DNA from: CAIMFV01 sp040757715
GTDB taxonomy: Bacteria > Pseudomonadota > Alphaproteobacteria > Caulobacterales > Caulobacteraceae
Assembly (NCBI GenBank): GCA_040757715.1
Contig: JBFLWS010000007.1
Location: forward strand, 1 to 64,000
Length of the DNA: 64,000 bases
Direction: 5' to 3'
The translations under genes were made by a program, and so were the position numbers. Below are positions 36,331 to 44,657 of the stretch, in pieces; the stretch's first letter is position 1, and each line of letters opens with the position of its first letter. The notes beneath the pieces are model-generated. The model saw only the letters and a program-made list of their open reading frames with translations. It was not told the DNA's origin and did not search any database.

Positions 36331-37494
36331 TCAAAGCGTGCGGGCGATCAGGACCTTCATGATCTCGTTCGAGCCGCCATAGATGCGCTGAACGCGACTA
36401 TCCTTGTACATGCGGGCGATGGGGTACTCGTTCATGAAGCCGTAGCCGCCGAACAACTGGAGGCAACGGTCAATGATCTTGTTTTCCAGGTCCGAGACCC
36501 AGTACTTGGCCATGGAGGCGGTGGCCGCGTCGAGCTTGCCCTCCAGGTGCAGGCCGATGAGGCGATCGACGAAGATCCGCGCCACTGTCGCCTCGGTCTT
36601 GCACTCGGCGAGCACGAATTGCGTGTTCTGGAAGTCGATGATGCGCTGACCGAAGGCTTTGCGGTCCTTCACATAGGCGATGGTCAGCTCGAGCGCGCGC
36701 TCGATGGCGGCGATGCCCTGCACGGCGATGTTCAGGCGTTCCTGCGGCAGCTGCTGCATGAGCTGAACAAAGCCGCGGCCCTCTTCCTGACCGATCAGGT
36801 TGGAGGTCGGCACGCGCACGTCGTTGAAAAACAGCTCGGAGGTGTCCTGGGCGTCCTGGCCGAGCTTGTCGAGGTTGCGGCCGCGCTCGAAGCCTTCCAC
36901 CTCGTCGGTCTCCACCACGATGAGCGAGGTGCCCTTTGCGCCCTGGCTCGGGTCGGTCTTGGCCACCACGATAATCAGGTTGGCGGTCTGGCCGTTGGTA
37001 ATGAAGGTCTTCTGGCCGCTGATGACATAGTGATTGCCATCCTTGCGGGCGGTGGTCTTCACCCCTTGCAAGTCGCTGCCGGCGCCCGGCTCGGTCATGG
37101 CGATGGCGCCGATGAGCTCGCCCGTGGCCATGCGCGGCAGCCACTTCTTCTTCTGCTCCTCGGAGCCGTAGTGGAAAATGTAGGGGGCGACGATGGCGTT
37201 GTGCAGCGAGGCGCCGAAGCCGTCCACGCCCTTCTTGGCCAGCTGCTCCATGAACACCACTTCGTGGCGGTAGTCGCCGCCCACGCCGCCATAGGCTTCC
37301 GGGGTGGAGAGGCAGAGGAGCCCCGCCTCGCCGGCCTCGGTCCACATGGCCCGCTCCACCACGCCGTCTTCACGCCACTTGGCCACCCGGCTTTCCGGCG
37401 CGTGGGCGTCGAAGAACTTGCCGAGGGCGTCCTCGAAAATGACGATCTCTTCCTCGGCCATGAAGGCCGGCTTTTCGATATTCAGCACCGACAT
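36331..37494 (-). CDS. Acyl-CoA dehydrogenase
   Basis: 387-residue FAD enzyme for the first oxidation of beta-oxidation. Family blocks: ITEPGAGSDLQGVKTTA-type stretch (AMTEPGAGSDLQGVKTTA, about 132-149), KTFITNGQTANLIIVV, the region around QLFGGYGFMNEYP, and the C-terminal RIYGGSNEIMKVLIAR. Length and order are normal for a homotetrameric ACAD. Second structural gene in the minus-strand operon, downstream of a larger ACAD gene by 32 bases. Confidence 0.93.
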   Translation of the reverse strand: MSVLNIEKPAFMAEEEIVIFEDALGKFFDAHAPESRVAKWREDGVVERAMWTEAGEAGLLCLSTPEAYGGVGGDYRHEVVFMEQLAKKGVDGFGASLHNAIVAPYIFHYGSEEQKKKWLPRMATGELIGAIAMTEPGAGSDLQGVKTTARKDGNHYVISGQKTFITNGQTANLIIVVAKTDPSQGAKGTSLIVVETDEVEGFERGRNLDKLGQDAQDTSELFFNDVRVPTSNLIGQEEGRGFVQLMQQLPQERLNIAVQGIAAIERALELTIAYVKDRKAFGQRIIDFQNTQFVLAECKTEATVARIFVDRLIGLHLEGKLDAATASMAKYWVSDLENKIIDRCLQLFGGYGFMNEYPIARMYKDSRVQRIYGGSNEIMKVLIARTL

Positions 37495-37526
37495 GGGCGT
37501 CCCTCCCAGGACGAATTTTTGTTCGA

Positions 37527-39314
37527 TCAGAAAGCTTCGGCGTCGAGGGCCATGAGCGTGGCGGCGCCGGTCTTCAATTTGGCCAGGTGGGCGGTCGCTT
37601 CGGGGAGCACGCGCTCCACGAAGTAGCGGCCGGTGACCAGCTTGTTGGCGAAGAAGGGATCAGTCTCGCCGGCCTTGATGCGGGCGTCGGCGGCCTTGGC
37701 CATCATGGCCCAGGAATAGGCGAGGGCGGTGAGGCCGAACAGGTGCAGGTAGTCGGTGGAGGCCGCGCCCGCGTTGTCCGGATTGGCGAGGCCGTTCTGC
37801 ATCAACCACATGGTGGCTTCCTGAAGCTTGGCCTTGGCCGACTGCAGGCCAGCGATGAACGGAGCGAGGGTCTCGAAGCCTTCGTTTTCTGCGATATAGG
37901 CGTCCACCTCGGCGAAGAAGCTCATCACCGCCCGGCCGCCGCTCGCCGCCAGCTTGCGGCCCACCAGATCGAGGGCCTGCACGCCATTGGTGCCCTCGTA
38001 GATCAGGGTGATGCGGCTGTCGCGCAGGTACTGGCTGGCGGGGAAGTGCTCGGTGAAGCCGGAGCCGCCATGCACCTGCATGGAGTCCGAGCAGATCTTG
38101 AAGCCCTTGTCGGTGAGGTAGGCTTTCACCACCGGGGTGAGCAGGCCCATGTAGTCGTGGGCCTTTTGCCGCACCGCTTCGTCCGGGCTGACGCGGGCGA
38201 GGTCGCCGTGCAGCGCGGTCCACAGCATGAAGGCGCGGCCGCCCTCCAGGATGGCCTTGGAGTCCATCAGCATCCGGCGCACGTCGGGGTGGACCATGAT
38301 CGGATCGGCGGGGCCGTCGGCGTTCTTCGGCCCGGTGAGGGAGCGGCCCTGGATGCGGTCCTTGGCGAAGGCCACCGCCGCCTGATAGGCCGCCTCGCCT
38401 TGCGCGAGGCCCTGCACGCCGACGCCCAATCGCGCCTCGTTCATCATCACGAACATCAGCTTGAGACCGGAGTTTTCCGGCCCGATCAGCCAGCCCTTGG
38501 CCTCCTCATAGGACATGACGCAGGTGGCGTTGCCGTGGATGCCCATCTTCTCTTCCAGGCCGGCGCAGACCAGCTTGTTGCGCTCGCCAGGATTGCCGTC
38601 GGCGTCGGGCAAGAACTTCGGCACAATGAAGAGGGAGATGCCCTTCACGCCTTGGGGCGCGCCCTCGATGCGGGCCAGCACCAAGTGGACGATGTTCTCG
38701 GCCATGTCGTGCTCGCCGGCGCTGATCCAGATCTTCTGGCCGGAGATGCGATAGGTGCCGTCGGCCTGGGGAACGGCCTTGGTGCGTAGGAGGCCAAGGT
38801 CGGTGCCGCACTGGGGCTCGGTGAGGTTCATGGTGCCGCCCCACTGGCAGCTGGCCAGCTTGGGCAGATAAAGCGCCTTCTGCTCATCCGAGCCGCCTTC
38901 GGCGATGGCGGCGTAGGCGCCGTGGGTCAGGCCCGGATACATGCCGAAGGCCATGTTGGCGGAGGACATCATCTCCGAGAAGGCGACGCTCACCACCGCG
39001 GGAAGGCCTTGACCGCCCCAGGCAGGGTCAGCCCCCAGCGCCGGCCAACCGGCCTCCACCATCTGCTTGAAGGCGTCCTTGAAGCCGTCCGGCGTCTTCA
39101 CCGTGTTGTCGGGCGACCACTTGCAGCCCTGCTTGTCGCCGACGCTGTTGAGGGGGGCGACCACCTCCTCGCAGAACTTGGCCGCTTCGGTGAGGATCTG
39201 CTCCACGGTTTCCATGGAGGCGTCGGCGAAGCCCGGCAGCTGACCATAGCTGTCGAGGTGGAGCACATCGTTCAGGATGAACAATTGGTCGCGAAGGGGG
39301 GCGCGGTAGGTCAT
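37527..39314 (-). CDS. fadE: Long acyl-CoA dehydrogenase with C-terminal extension
   Basis: 595 residues. It is of the larger ACAD class carrying an extra C-terminal domain (about 470-595), found in alphaproteobacterial and mycobacterial long-chain enzymes. The N-terminus (YRAPLRDQLFILNDVLHL), MNLTEPQCGTDLGLLRTKA, GQKIWISAGEHDMAENIVHLV-type FAD region and LIYEGTNGVQALDLVGRKL are diagnostic. It likely catalyses the first dehydrogenation of long-chain acyl-CoA. First enzyme gene after the MerR regulator (57-base gap). Confidence 0.92.
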   Translation of the reverse strand: MTYRAPLRDQLFILNDVLHLDSYGQLPGFADASMETVEQILTEAAKFCEEVVAPLNSVGDKQGCKWSPDNTVKTPDGFKDAFKQMVEAGWPALGADPAWGGQGLPAVVSVAFSEMMSSANMAFGMYPGLTHGAYAAIAEGGSDEQKALYLPKLASCQWGGTMNLTEPQCGTDLGLLRTKAVPQADGTYRISGQKIWISAGEHDMAENIVHLVLARIEGAPQGVKGISLFIVPKFLPDADGNPGERNKLVCAGLEEKMGIHGNATCVMSYEEAKGWLIGPENSGLKLMFVMMNEARLGVGVQGLAQGEAAYQAAVAFAKDRIQGRSLTGPKNADGPADPIMVHPDVRRMLMDSKAILEGGRAFMLWTALHGDLARVSPDEAVRQKAHDYMGLLTPVVKAYLTDKGFKICSDSMQVHGGSGFTEHFPASQYLRDSRITLIYEGTNGVQALDLVGRKLAASGGRAVMSFFAEVDAYIAENEGFETLAPFIAGLQSAKAKLQEATMWLMQNGLANPDNAGAASTDYLHLFGLTALAYSWAMMAKAADARIKAGETDPFFANKLVTGRYFVERVLPEATAHLAKLKTGAATLMALDAEAF

Positions 39315-39371
39315 GCGGGGGTCTCGTTCGGCTCAGGGCTGAAGCGGGGAGGGACGTCGTCGTCGATCAGT

Positions 39372-39857
39372 TTAGAGGGCGGATTTTGCAGTTTCGATGT
39401 CGCCGTCGAGGCGGGCGCGCAAAACCGAGTCGTAGGCGTCGGCTTTCGGCAGAAGATCGGGGCGGATATGCGCCAATTGCGATTCCAGGTGCACGCACCC
39501 GTCTTCCAGAGCTTGGATCGCACCCTCGATGTCTTCACGCTGCGACTTCAGGGCCTCGATGCGCTCGCGGAATTTTTTGAGTGAGCGGGCCATCTGCGCC
39601 GCGCCGCCGTCCTTCTCGTCGTAGAGCTCGAGGATTTCCCTGATCTCCGACAGGCTGAAGCCGACCCGCTTGCCACGCAGGATCAGCTGCAACCGAGCAC
39701 GGTCGCGGTGATTGTAGACGCGGTTCATGCCGTCGCGGGCTGGGGCGAGCAGCCCCTTGTCCTCGTAGAAGCGCAGGGCGCGCGGGGTGACTTTGAACTC
39801 CACGCACAGCTGGCGGATGGTGAAGGTCCGCTCGGGTCGACGCAGTTCCGGGCGCAT
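39372..39857 (-). CDS. MerR-family regulator of the beta-oxidation operon
   Basis: 161 residues. The N-terminal winged-helix MerR domain (about 10-80) has FTIRQLCVEFKVTPRALRFY and EDKGLLAPARDG, then a dimerisation helix with SLKKFRERIEALKSQREDI. No metal-binding Cys pattern is seen, so an organic ligand, probably an acyl-CoA, is expected. This type (LiuR/PsrA-like in role) commonly heads fatty-acid or branched-chain acid catabolic operons. AAGGGAGG lies ahead of ATG 39857. A matching long-spacer promoter is just upstream (separate entry). Confidence 0.87.
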   Translation of the reverse strand: MRPELRRPERTFTIRQLCVEFKVTPRALRFYEDKGLLAPARDGMNRVYNHRDRARLQLILRGKRVGFSLSEIREILELYDEKDGGAAQMARSLKKFRERIEALKSQREDIEGAIQALEDGCVHLESQLAHIRPDLLPKADAYDSVLRARLDGDIETAKSAL

Positions 39858-39891
39858 GCTCGGCCTCCCTTATTGGATTTCCTTGCGGCGC

Positions 39892-39922
39892 ATAATTGCC
39901 CCTTACGTAAGCGTAAAGTCAA
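39892..39922 (-). promoter_or_regulatory. MerR-type promoter and operator ahead of the beta-oxidation operon
   Basis: Read on the minus strand: -35 TTGACT (39922-39917), a 19-base spacer (39916-39898) and -10 AATTAT (39897-39892). The spacer contains the inverted repeat TTACG-N4-CGTAA (39903-39916). Nineteen-base spacers with the operator between the boxes are the hallmark of promoters controlled by MerR proteins through DNA distortion. The first gene read from it, 34 bases on, is the MerR-family gene itself, which implies autoregulation together with the fad genes. Confidence 0.75.
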
Positions 39923-40126
39923 CACCCCACGCCGTCGAAGCCGTAGATGATCTTGCGTGTGAGAACGGCTATCAGCTTGGCAAGTCTGGACAGGCGAGCT
40001 AAGTGCTGAGCCTTAAGGAAAGTTCCGGAGGTCGGTCGTCGTGCGACAGCCTCGCCGCCGACCGGAGCGAAATGAGCGCCGCTGGCTTGATCTGGCGCGC
40101 AGGGACCGTAGGAGACGAAACTGGCG

Positions 40127-41035
40127 ATGAGGGGACGGATTTTGTTTGGCCGGGCGAGCCGTGCAGGGCTCTTCGCCGCCGCTGCGGCGACCACGGCCCT
40201 GACGAGCGTCATGGCGCACGCGGCTGATCTGTTGGGTCAGCCGACGCCAGGCGGTCTTGGATTGCAGCCGGCGGGCGACGCTCTGCGCCAACAGGCGGCG
40301 GATTTCCACAACCACGTTCTGCTGCCGGTGATCACCGGCATCGCGTTGTTCGTCCTGGCGCTGCTAATCATCGTCATGGTGCGCTTCAACAAGCGCGCCA
40401 ACCCGACGCCAGCCAAGTGGACCCACAACACCTTGCTGGAAGTCGCCTGGACCACTGTGCCGGTGCTGATCCTGGCGGTGATCGCGGTGTTCTCGTTCCG
40501 CCTGCTGTTCGCCTATCACGACATGCCCAATCCCGACCTCACCGTGAAGGCCACCGGCAACCAGTGGTACTGGAGCTATGAGTATCCAGCGGCGGTGGGC
40601 GGCGGCATCACGTTCGACTCCAATCTGCTGCCCAAGGATCAGGCCGACGCTCAGAAGCGCCCGTACATGCTGGCGGTGGACCATCCGCTGGTGGTGCCGG
40701 CGGGTAAGACCGTCCAGGTGCTGGTCTACGGCTCCGACGTGTTGCACTCCTTCTTCATTCCGGCCTTTGGCATTCAGCAGACCGCGGTCCCAGGCCGCGT
40801 GAATTCGGTGTGGTTCCACGCTGACAAGCCGGGCGCCTACTATGGCCAGTGCAATGAGCTGTGCGGCGTCAAGCACGCCTTCATGCCCATCGAGGTCGAT
40901 GTGCTGAGCCAGGCGGACTATGACGCCTGGGTGGCCGCTCACGCCAAGCCCGCCCCCGCCGCTTCTGCTCCTGCCGCCGCTGCGCAGGCTGCGCCGTCCG
41001 CCAACGTGACCGCGCCCGCCGCGCCGAAGGCCTAA
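40127..41035 (+). CDS. ctaC: Cytochrome c oxidase subunit II
   Basis: 302 residues. Signal peptide (about 1-32, ending AHA), two transmembrane helices (about 65-90 and 105-128), and a periplasmic cupredoxin domain with the CuA site His207 (HSFFIPAFG), Cys242, Cys246 and His250 (CNELCGVKH). The acidic/aromatic NQWYWSYEY block carries the electron path. A C-terminal Ala/Pro tail follows. It receives electrons from cytochrome c in the aa3 oxidase. First gene of the oxidase operon; ctaD follows after 25 bases. Confidence 0.96.
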   Translation: MRGRILFGRASRAGLFAAAAATTALTSVMAHAADLLGQPTPGGLGLQPAGDALRQQAADFHNHVLLPVITGIALFVLALLIIVMVRFNKRANPTPAKWTHNTLLEVAWTTVPVLILAVIAVFSFRLLFAYHDMPNPDLTVKATGNQWYWSYEYPAAVGGGITFDSNLLPKDQADAQKRPYMLAVDHPLVVPAGKTVQVLVYGSDVLHSFFIPAFGIQQTAVPGRVNSVWFHADKPGAYYGQCNELCGVKHAFMPIEVDVLSQADYDAWVAAHAKPAPAASAPAAAAQAAPSANVTAPAAPKA

Positions 41036-41060
41036 GACCGTTTCGAGAGGCATTTGAACT

Positions 41061-42731
41061 ATGGCTAATTCCGCCTCCGCTCACGCCGCTCACGGCGATG
41101 CGCACGACCACAAGCCGCCCTTCCTGGTGCGGTGGCTGTTCTCCACCAACCACAAGGACATCGGTACGCTCTACATCCTGTTCGCGATCTTCGCGGGCGT
41201 GGTGGGCGGCGCTATGTCAGGCCTGATTCGTTGGGAACTGGCCGAGCCGGGCCTTCAGGTGTTCGCCCCGGGCTCTCTGCTCGCCCAGCTGAAGCTGATC
41301 GACCCCTCCGAGCACGGTTACAACGTGGTGATCACCGCCCACGGTCTGATCATGATCTTCTTCATGGTCATGCCGGCCATGATCGGCGGCTTCGGCAACT
41401 GGTTCGTGCCGCTGATGATCGGCGCGCCGGACATGGCCTTCCCGCGCATGAACAACATCTCGTTCTGGCTGCTGGTGGCCTCGTTCGTGCTCCTGTGCCT
41501 GTCCATGTTCGTGGACGGCGGGCCGGGGCGCGGCTTTGGCGGCGGTTGGACCCTCTACACGCCGCTCTCCAACGGCACCTTCCACGCCGGGCCGGCCATG
41601 GACTTCGCCATCCTGTCGATCCACCTGGCGGGCGCCAGCTCGATCCTCGGGGCCATCAACTTCATCACCACCATCTTCAACATGCGCGCGCCGGGCATGA
41701 CCCTGCACCGCATGCCGCTGTTCGTATGGTCGGTGCTGGTGACGGCCTGGCTGCTGCTCTTGTCGCTGCCGGTGCTGGCGGGCGCCATCACCATGCTGCT
41801 GACGGACCGCAACTTCGGCACCCACTTCTTCGATCCCGCCGGCGGCGGCGATCCGATGATGTTCCAGCACCTGTTCTGGTTCTTCGGCCACCCCGAAGTG
41901 TACATCCTGATCCTGCCGGGCTTCGGCATCATCAGCCACGTGGTGTCCACCTTCTCGCGTAAGCCGGTGTTCGGCTACCTCGCCATGGCCTACGCCATGG
42001 TGGCCATCGGCTTCATCGGCTTCGTGGTCTGGGCTCACCACATGTTCACCGTGGGCATGAACGTGAACCTGCAGGCCTACTTCCTGGCCGCGACCATGGT
42101 CATCGCCGTGCCCACCGGCATCAAGATCTTCAGCTGGATCGCCACCATGTGGGGCGGCTCCATCGACTTCAAGGCGCCGATGCTGTTCGCCATCGGCTTC
42201 ATCTTCCTGTTCACCATCGGCGGCGTCACCGGCGTGGTGCTGGCCAACGCCGGCATGGATTACTCGGTGCACGCCACCTACTACGTGGTGGCCCACTTCC
42301 ACTACGTGCTCAGCCTCGGCGCGGTGTTCGCCATCTTCTCGGGCTTCTACTACTGGTTCGAGAAGATGTGGGGCGTGAAGTACAATGAAGCGCTCGCCGC
42401 CGTGCACTTCTGGCTGATGTTCATCGGCGTGAACGTGATCTTCTTCCCGCAGCACTTCCTGGGCCTGCAAGGCATGCCGCGCCGCATCGTCGACTATGCG
42501 CCGCAGTTCACCTACTGGAACCAGATCTCCTCCTACGGCTACGTGATCGCCGCCGTGGGCGTGGGGGCGTTCTTCATCGTGCTGATCGAAGCCGCTGCGC
42601 GCCGTCGCAAGGCCGAGGCCAATCCCTGGGGCGAAGGCGCCACCACCTTGGAGTGGACCCTGCCGTCTCCCCCGCCGTTCCACCAGTTCAACGAGCTGCC
42701 GGTGATCGCCGCTGAGGCTGACCACCATTAA
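41061..42731 (+). CDS. ctaD: Cytochrome c oxidase subunit I
   Basis: 556 residues with 12 membrane helices and the heme a / a3-CuB centre. His277 in GHPEVYILILPG is cross-linked to Tyr in the same helix, and His326/His327 (WAHHMFTVGMN) and YYVVAHFHYVL supply the other ligands. Standard length for aa3-type oxidases, carrying both D- and K-channel regions. A strong hairpin separates it from ctaB, so subunits I and II may be made in excess over the assembly factors. Confidence 0.97.
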   Translation: MANSASAHAAHGDAHDHKPPFLVRWLFSTNHKDIGTLYILFAIFAGVVGGAMSGLIRWELAEPGLQVFAPGSLLAQLKLIDPSEHGYNVVITAHGLIMIFFMVMPAMIGGFGNWFVPLMIGAPDMAFPRMNNISFWLLVASFVLLCLSMFVDGGPGRGFGGGWTLYTPLSNGTFHAGPAMDFAILSIHLAGASSILGAINFITTIFNMRAPGMTLHRMPLFVWSVLVTAWLLLLSLPVLAGAITMLLTDRNFGTHFFDPAGGGDPMMFQHLFWFFGHPEVYILILPGFGIISHVVSTFSRKPVFGYLAMAYAMVAIGFIGFVVWAHHMFTVGMNVNLQAYFLAATMVIAVPTGIKIFSWIATMWGGSIDFKAPMLFAIGFIFLFTIGGVTGVVLANAGMDYSVHATYYVVAHFHYVLSLGAVFAIFSGFYYWFEKMWGVKYNEALAAVHFWLMFIGVNVIFFPQHFLGLQGMPRRIVDYAPQFTYWNQISSYGYVIAAVGVGAFFIVLIEAAARRRKAEANPWGEGATTLEWTLPSPPPFHQFNELPVIAAEADHH

Positions 42732-42786
42732 AATGGCGCCGTGGCGGCTTAAGGCACGCCACAACGCCAGTTGAGCGACACGCGGG

Positions 42787-42821
42787 GGCGCGGCGAATCC
42801 ACCAGGGTTCGCCGCGCCTTT
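42787..42821 (+). terminator. Intra-operon hairpin between ctaD and ctaB
   Basis: GGCGCGGCGAA (42787-42797) and TTCGCCGCGCC (42808-42818) pair perfectly. The stem continues inward with a T-G and two C-G pairs around an ACCA loop, giving 14 pairs in all. Only TTT follows, so it may be a partial terminator or an mRNA-stabilising end for ctaC-ctaD. Confidence 0.6.
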
Positions 42822-42842
42822 GCGCCTTGAAGGATGTCCGGT

Positions 42843-43799
42843 ATGCGCGACACCACCATTTCCCTGTCCCACCCTGCCGCGGCCCCGGCCAAGGCGGCCG
42901 ACTATGTGCTGCTGCTCAAGCCGCGGGTCATGTCGCTGGTGGTGTTCACCGGCTTCACCGGCCTTCTGTGCGCCGAAACGCCGATGAATCCGATCCTAGC
43001 GGTGATTGCGGTTCTGTGCATCGCCGTGGGGGCTGGGGCCAGCGGCGCGCTGAACATGGCCTGGGACGCCGACATCGACGCCCTCATGCGCCGCACCCGC
43101 GCGCGGCCCGTGCCGGCGGGACGCATCAGTCGCGCCGACGCGGCAGCCCTTGGCGTGGTGCTCTCACTGTTGTCCGTGATGGTCATGGGCCTGGCGGTGA
43201 ACCTCTTGGCCGCCGGGCTACTGGCCTTCACCATCTTCTTCTATGCCGTGGTCTACACGATGTGGCTGAAGCGCTCGACGCCGCAGAACATCGTCATCGG
43301 CGGCGCGGCGGGCGCCCTGCCGCCCGTGATCGGCTGGGCGGCGGCCACAGGCGCCGCGCCCGCCAACGCCTGGCTCCTCTTCGCCATCATCTCGCTGTGG
43401 ACCCCGCCGCACTTCTGGGCGCTGTCGCTTTACACCGCCACCGACTACGCCAAGGCTGGGGTGCCGATGATGCCGGTGGTGAAGGGGGCCAAGTTCACCC
43501 GCCTGCAGATTTTCCTCTACAGCCTGATCTTCGTCCCCGTGGCCGTGGCCCCCGCCTTCACCGGCCTCGGCGGCCTGACCTATCTCGCCGTGTCCGGCGG
43601 CGGCGGTGTGGTGTTTCTCATGCTCGCCGGCCGTCTGTGGCGGTCGGGCGCCGGTGATGCGCCCGCGGGCGAGGACGGGCTTTATCAGGTGAAGACCGGC
43701 GCCCGAGAGGCGCGGGACCTGTTCGCCTTTTCCATCCTCTACCTGTTCGCCCTGTTCGCCGCCCTGGTGGTGGAGCACGGCCTGCATCGCTTGGCCTAG
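42843..43799 (+). CDS. ctaB: Protoheme IX farnesyltransferase (heme O synthase)
   Basis: 318-residue UbiA-family prenyltransferase that adds farnesyl to heme b, the first step to heme a. Motif 1 is NMAWDADIDALMRRTRARPV (prenyl-diphosphate binding Asp-rich). The second loop is visible around WAAATGAAPANAWLLF and the YAKAGVPMMPVVKG block. About eight membrane helices. ATG 42843 gives better spacing to AAGG than ATG 42834; both keep the frame. It lies in the cox operon, just ahead of a 52-residue membrane protein gene with an ideal ribosome binding site. Confidence 0.95.
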   Translation: MRDTTISLSHPAAAPAKAADYVLLLKPRVMSLVVFTGFTGLLCAETPMNPILAVIAVLCIAVGAGASGALNMAWDADIDALMRRTRARPVPAGRISRADAAALGVVLSLLSVMVMGLAVNLLAAGLLAFTIFFYAVVYTMWLKRSTPQNIVIGGAAGALPPVIGWAAATGAAPANAWLLFAIISLWTPPHFWALSLYTATDYAKAGVPMMPVVKGAKFTRLQIFLYSLIFVPVAVAPAFTGLGGLTYLAVSGGGGVVFLMLAGRLWRSGAGDAPAGEDGLYQVKTGAREARDLFAFSILYLFALFAALVVEHGLHRLA

Positions 43800-43810
43800 G
43801 AGGCGCGCGC

Positions 43811-43969
43811 ATGTCCGAGTCGTCCAAGGATCCATTCGGCGAGGGCGAGGCCGCCGCCAAGGCTCGGCGCGGGCGCAATCTCGCCATCGCCGCCGGTCTT
43901 GGGGCCTTCGTCATTCTGATCTTCGTCATCAGCATTCTGAAGTACTACGGCAACGTCCATGCCGGTTAA
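43811..43969 (+). CDS. Small single-span membrane protein of the cox operon (CoxF-like)
   Basis: 52 residues: a charged N-terminus (MSESSKDPFGEGEAAAKARR), one transmembrane helix (LAIAAGLGAFVILIFVISIL) and a short end YYGNVHAG. AGGAGG lies nine bases before ATG 43811. The stop overlaps the start of ctaG by 11 bases. Short membrane proteins at this place, between ctaB and ctaG, are common in alphaproteobacterial oxidase operons and are linked to oxidase assembly; the exact role is not known. Confidence 0.85.
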   Translation: MSESSKDPFGEGEAAAKARRGRNLAIAAGLGAFVILIFVISILKYYGNVHAG

Positions 43970-44516
43970 GGGCGGGCGGAAGCTTTGGGGCTTCGGCCTG
44001 GCCTTCCTCGTGGTGGCCATGGTGGGCGCGGCCTTCGCCGCGGTGCCGCTCTATCGCGCCTTCTGCCAGGCTACCGGCTTCAACGGCGTGGCGCGCCGGG
44101 TGGAGAAGATCGACTTCAAGCCCACGGATCGGCGCATTACGGTGCGATTCGACACCAATGTGCGGGGCCTGCCCTGGACCTTCAGCGCTGAGCAGGTCAC
44201 CAAGACCGTGCAACTGGGCAAGGCCAACCTCGCCTATTTCAAGGTGAAGAATACCAGCGCCAGCGACCTGACCGGCCGCGCCGTCTACAACCTCTATCCC
44301 GAGGCGTCCGGCGCCTATTTCATCAAGACCCAGTGCTTCTGTTTCAACGACCAGAAACTGAAGGCGGGAGAAGAAGCGATCTTTCCAGTGATCTTCTACG
44401 TCGATCCCAAGTTCGCTGCCGATTCGAGCACGGCCGGCCTCTCTGAGATCACCTTGAGCTATACCTTCTATCCGGCGCCGGACGCTAAGGCGCCGACTGG
44501 AAAAAAATCGAGCTAA
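43959..44516 (+). CDS. ctaG: Cytochrome c oxidase assembly protein CtaG (Cox11)
   Basis: 185 residues. One N-terminal membrane anchor (about 8-28), then a periplasmic immunoglobulin-like domain. The copper ligands lie in the conserved QCFCFNDQKL block (CxC at about residues 127-129). The family inserts CuB into subunit I. The region VPLYRAFCQATGFNG after the anchor is also diagnostic. Start ATG 43959 overlaps the preceding small gene. ctaE follows after 141 bases. Confidence 0.96.
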   Translation: MPVKGGRKLWGFGLAFLVVAMVGAAFAAVPLYRAFCQATGFNGVARRVEKIDFKPTDRRITVRFDTNVRGLPWTFSAEQVTKTVQLGKANLAYFKVKNTSASDLTGRAVYNLYPEASGAYFIKTQCFCFNDQKLKAGEEAIFPVIFYVDPKFAADSSTAGLSEITLSYTFYPAPDAKAPTGKKSS

Positions 44517-44657
44517 GGGCTGCACAGGCCCATTTATCGCGCGCGGGCCCTTGGCTTGCCTAGGACCGCGACGTTATAGAAAAATAGGAAGCAGTCGCAC
44601 GAACGGGCCAAACGCCATTGATCCGTGCGGCAACGACATAAGGGTTGGAATAGGACG

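Noticed and set aside
34685..36382. A 565-codon open frame on the plus strand over fadA and part of fadJ
   Set aside because: Antisense shadow; Gly/His/Ala-rich, no recognisable domain, and the minus-strand thiolase is unmistakable.
41217..42872. A 551-codon frame antisense to ctaD
   Set aside because: Shadow frame; the product is His/Glu/Asp-rich repetitive sequence without a domain.
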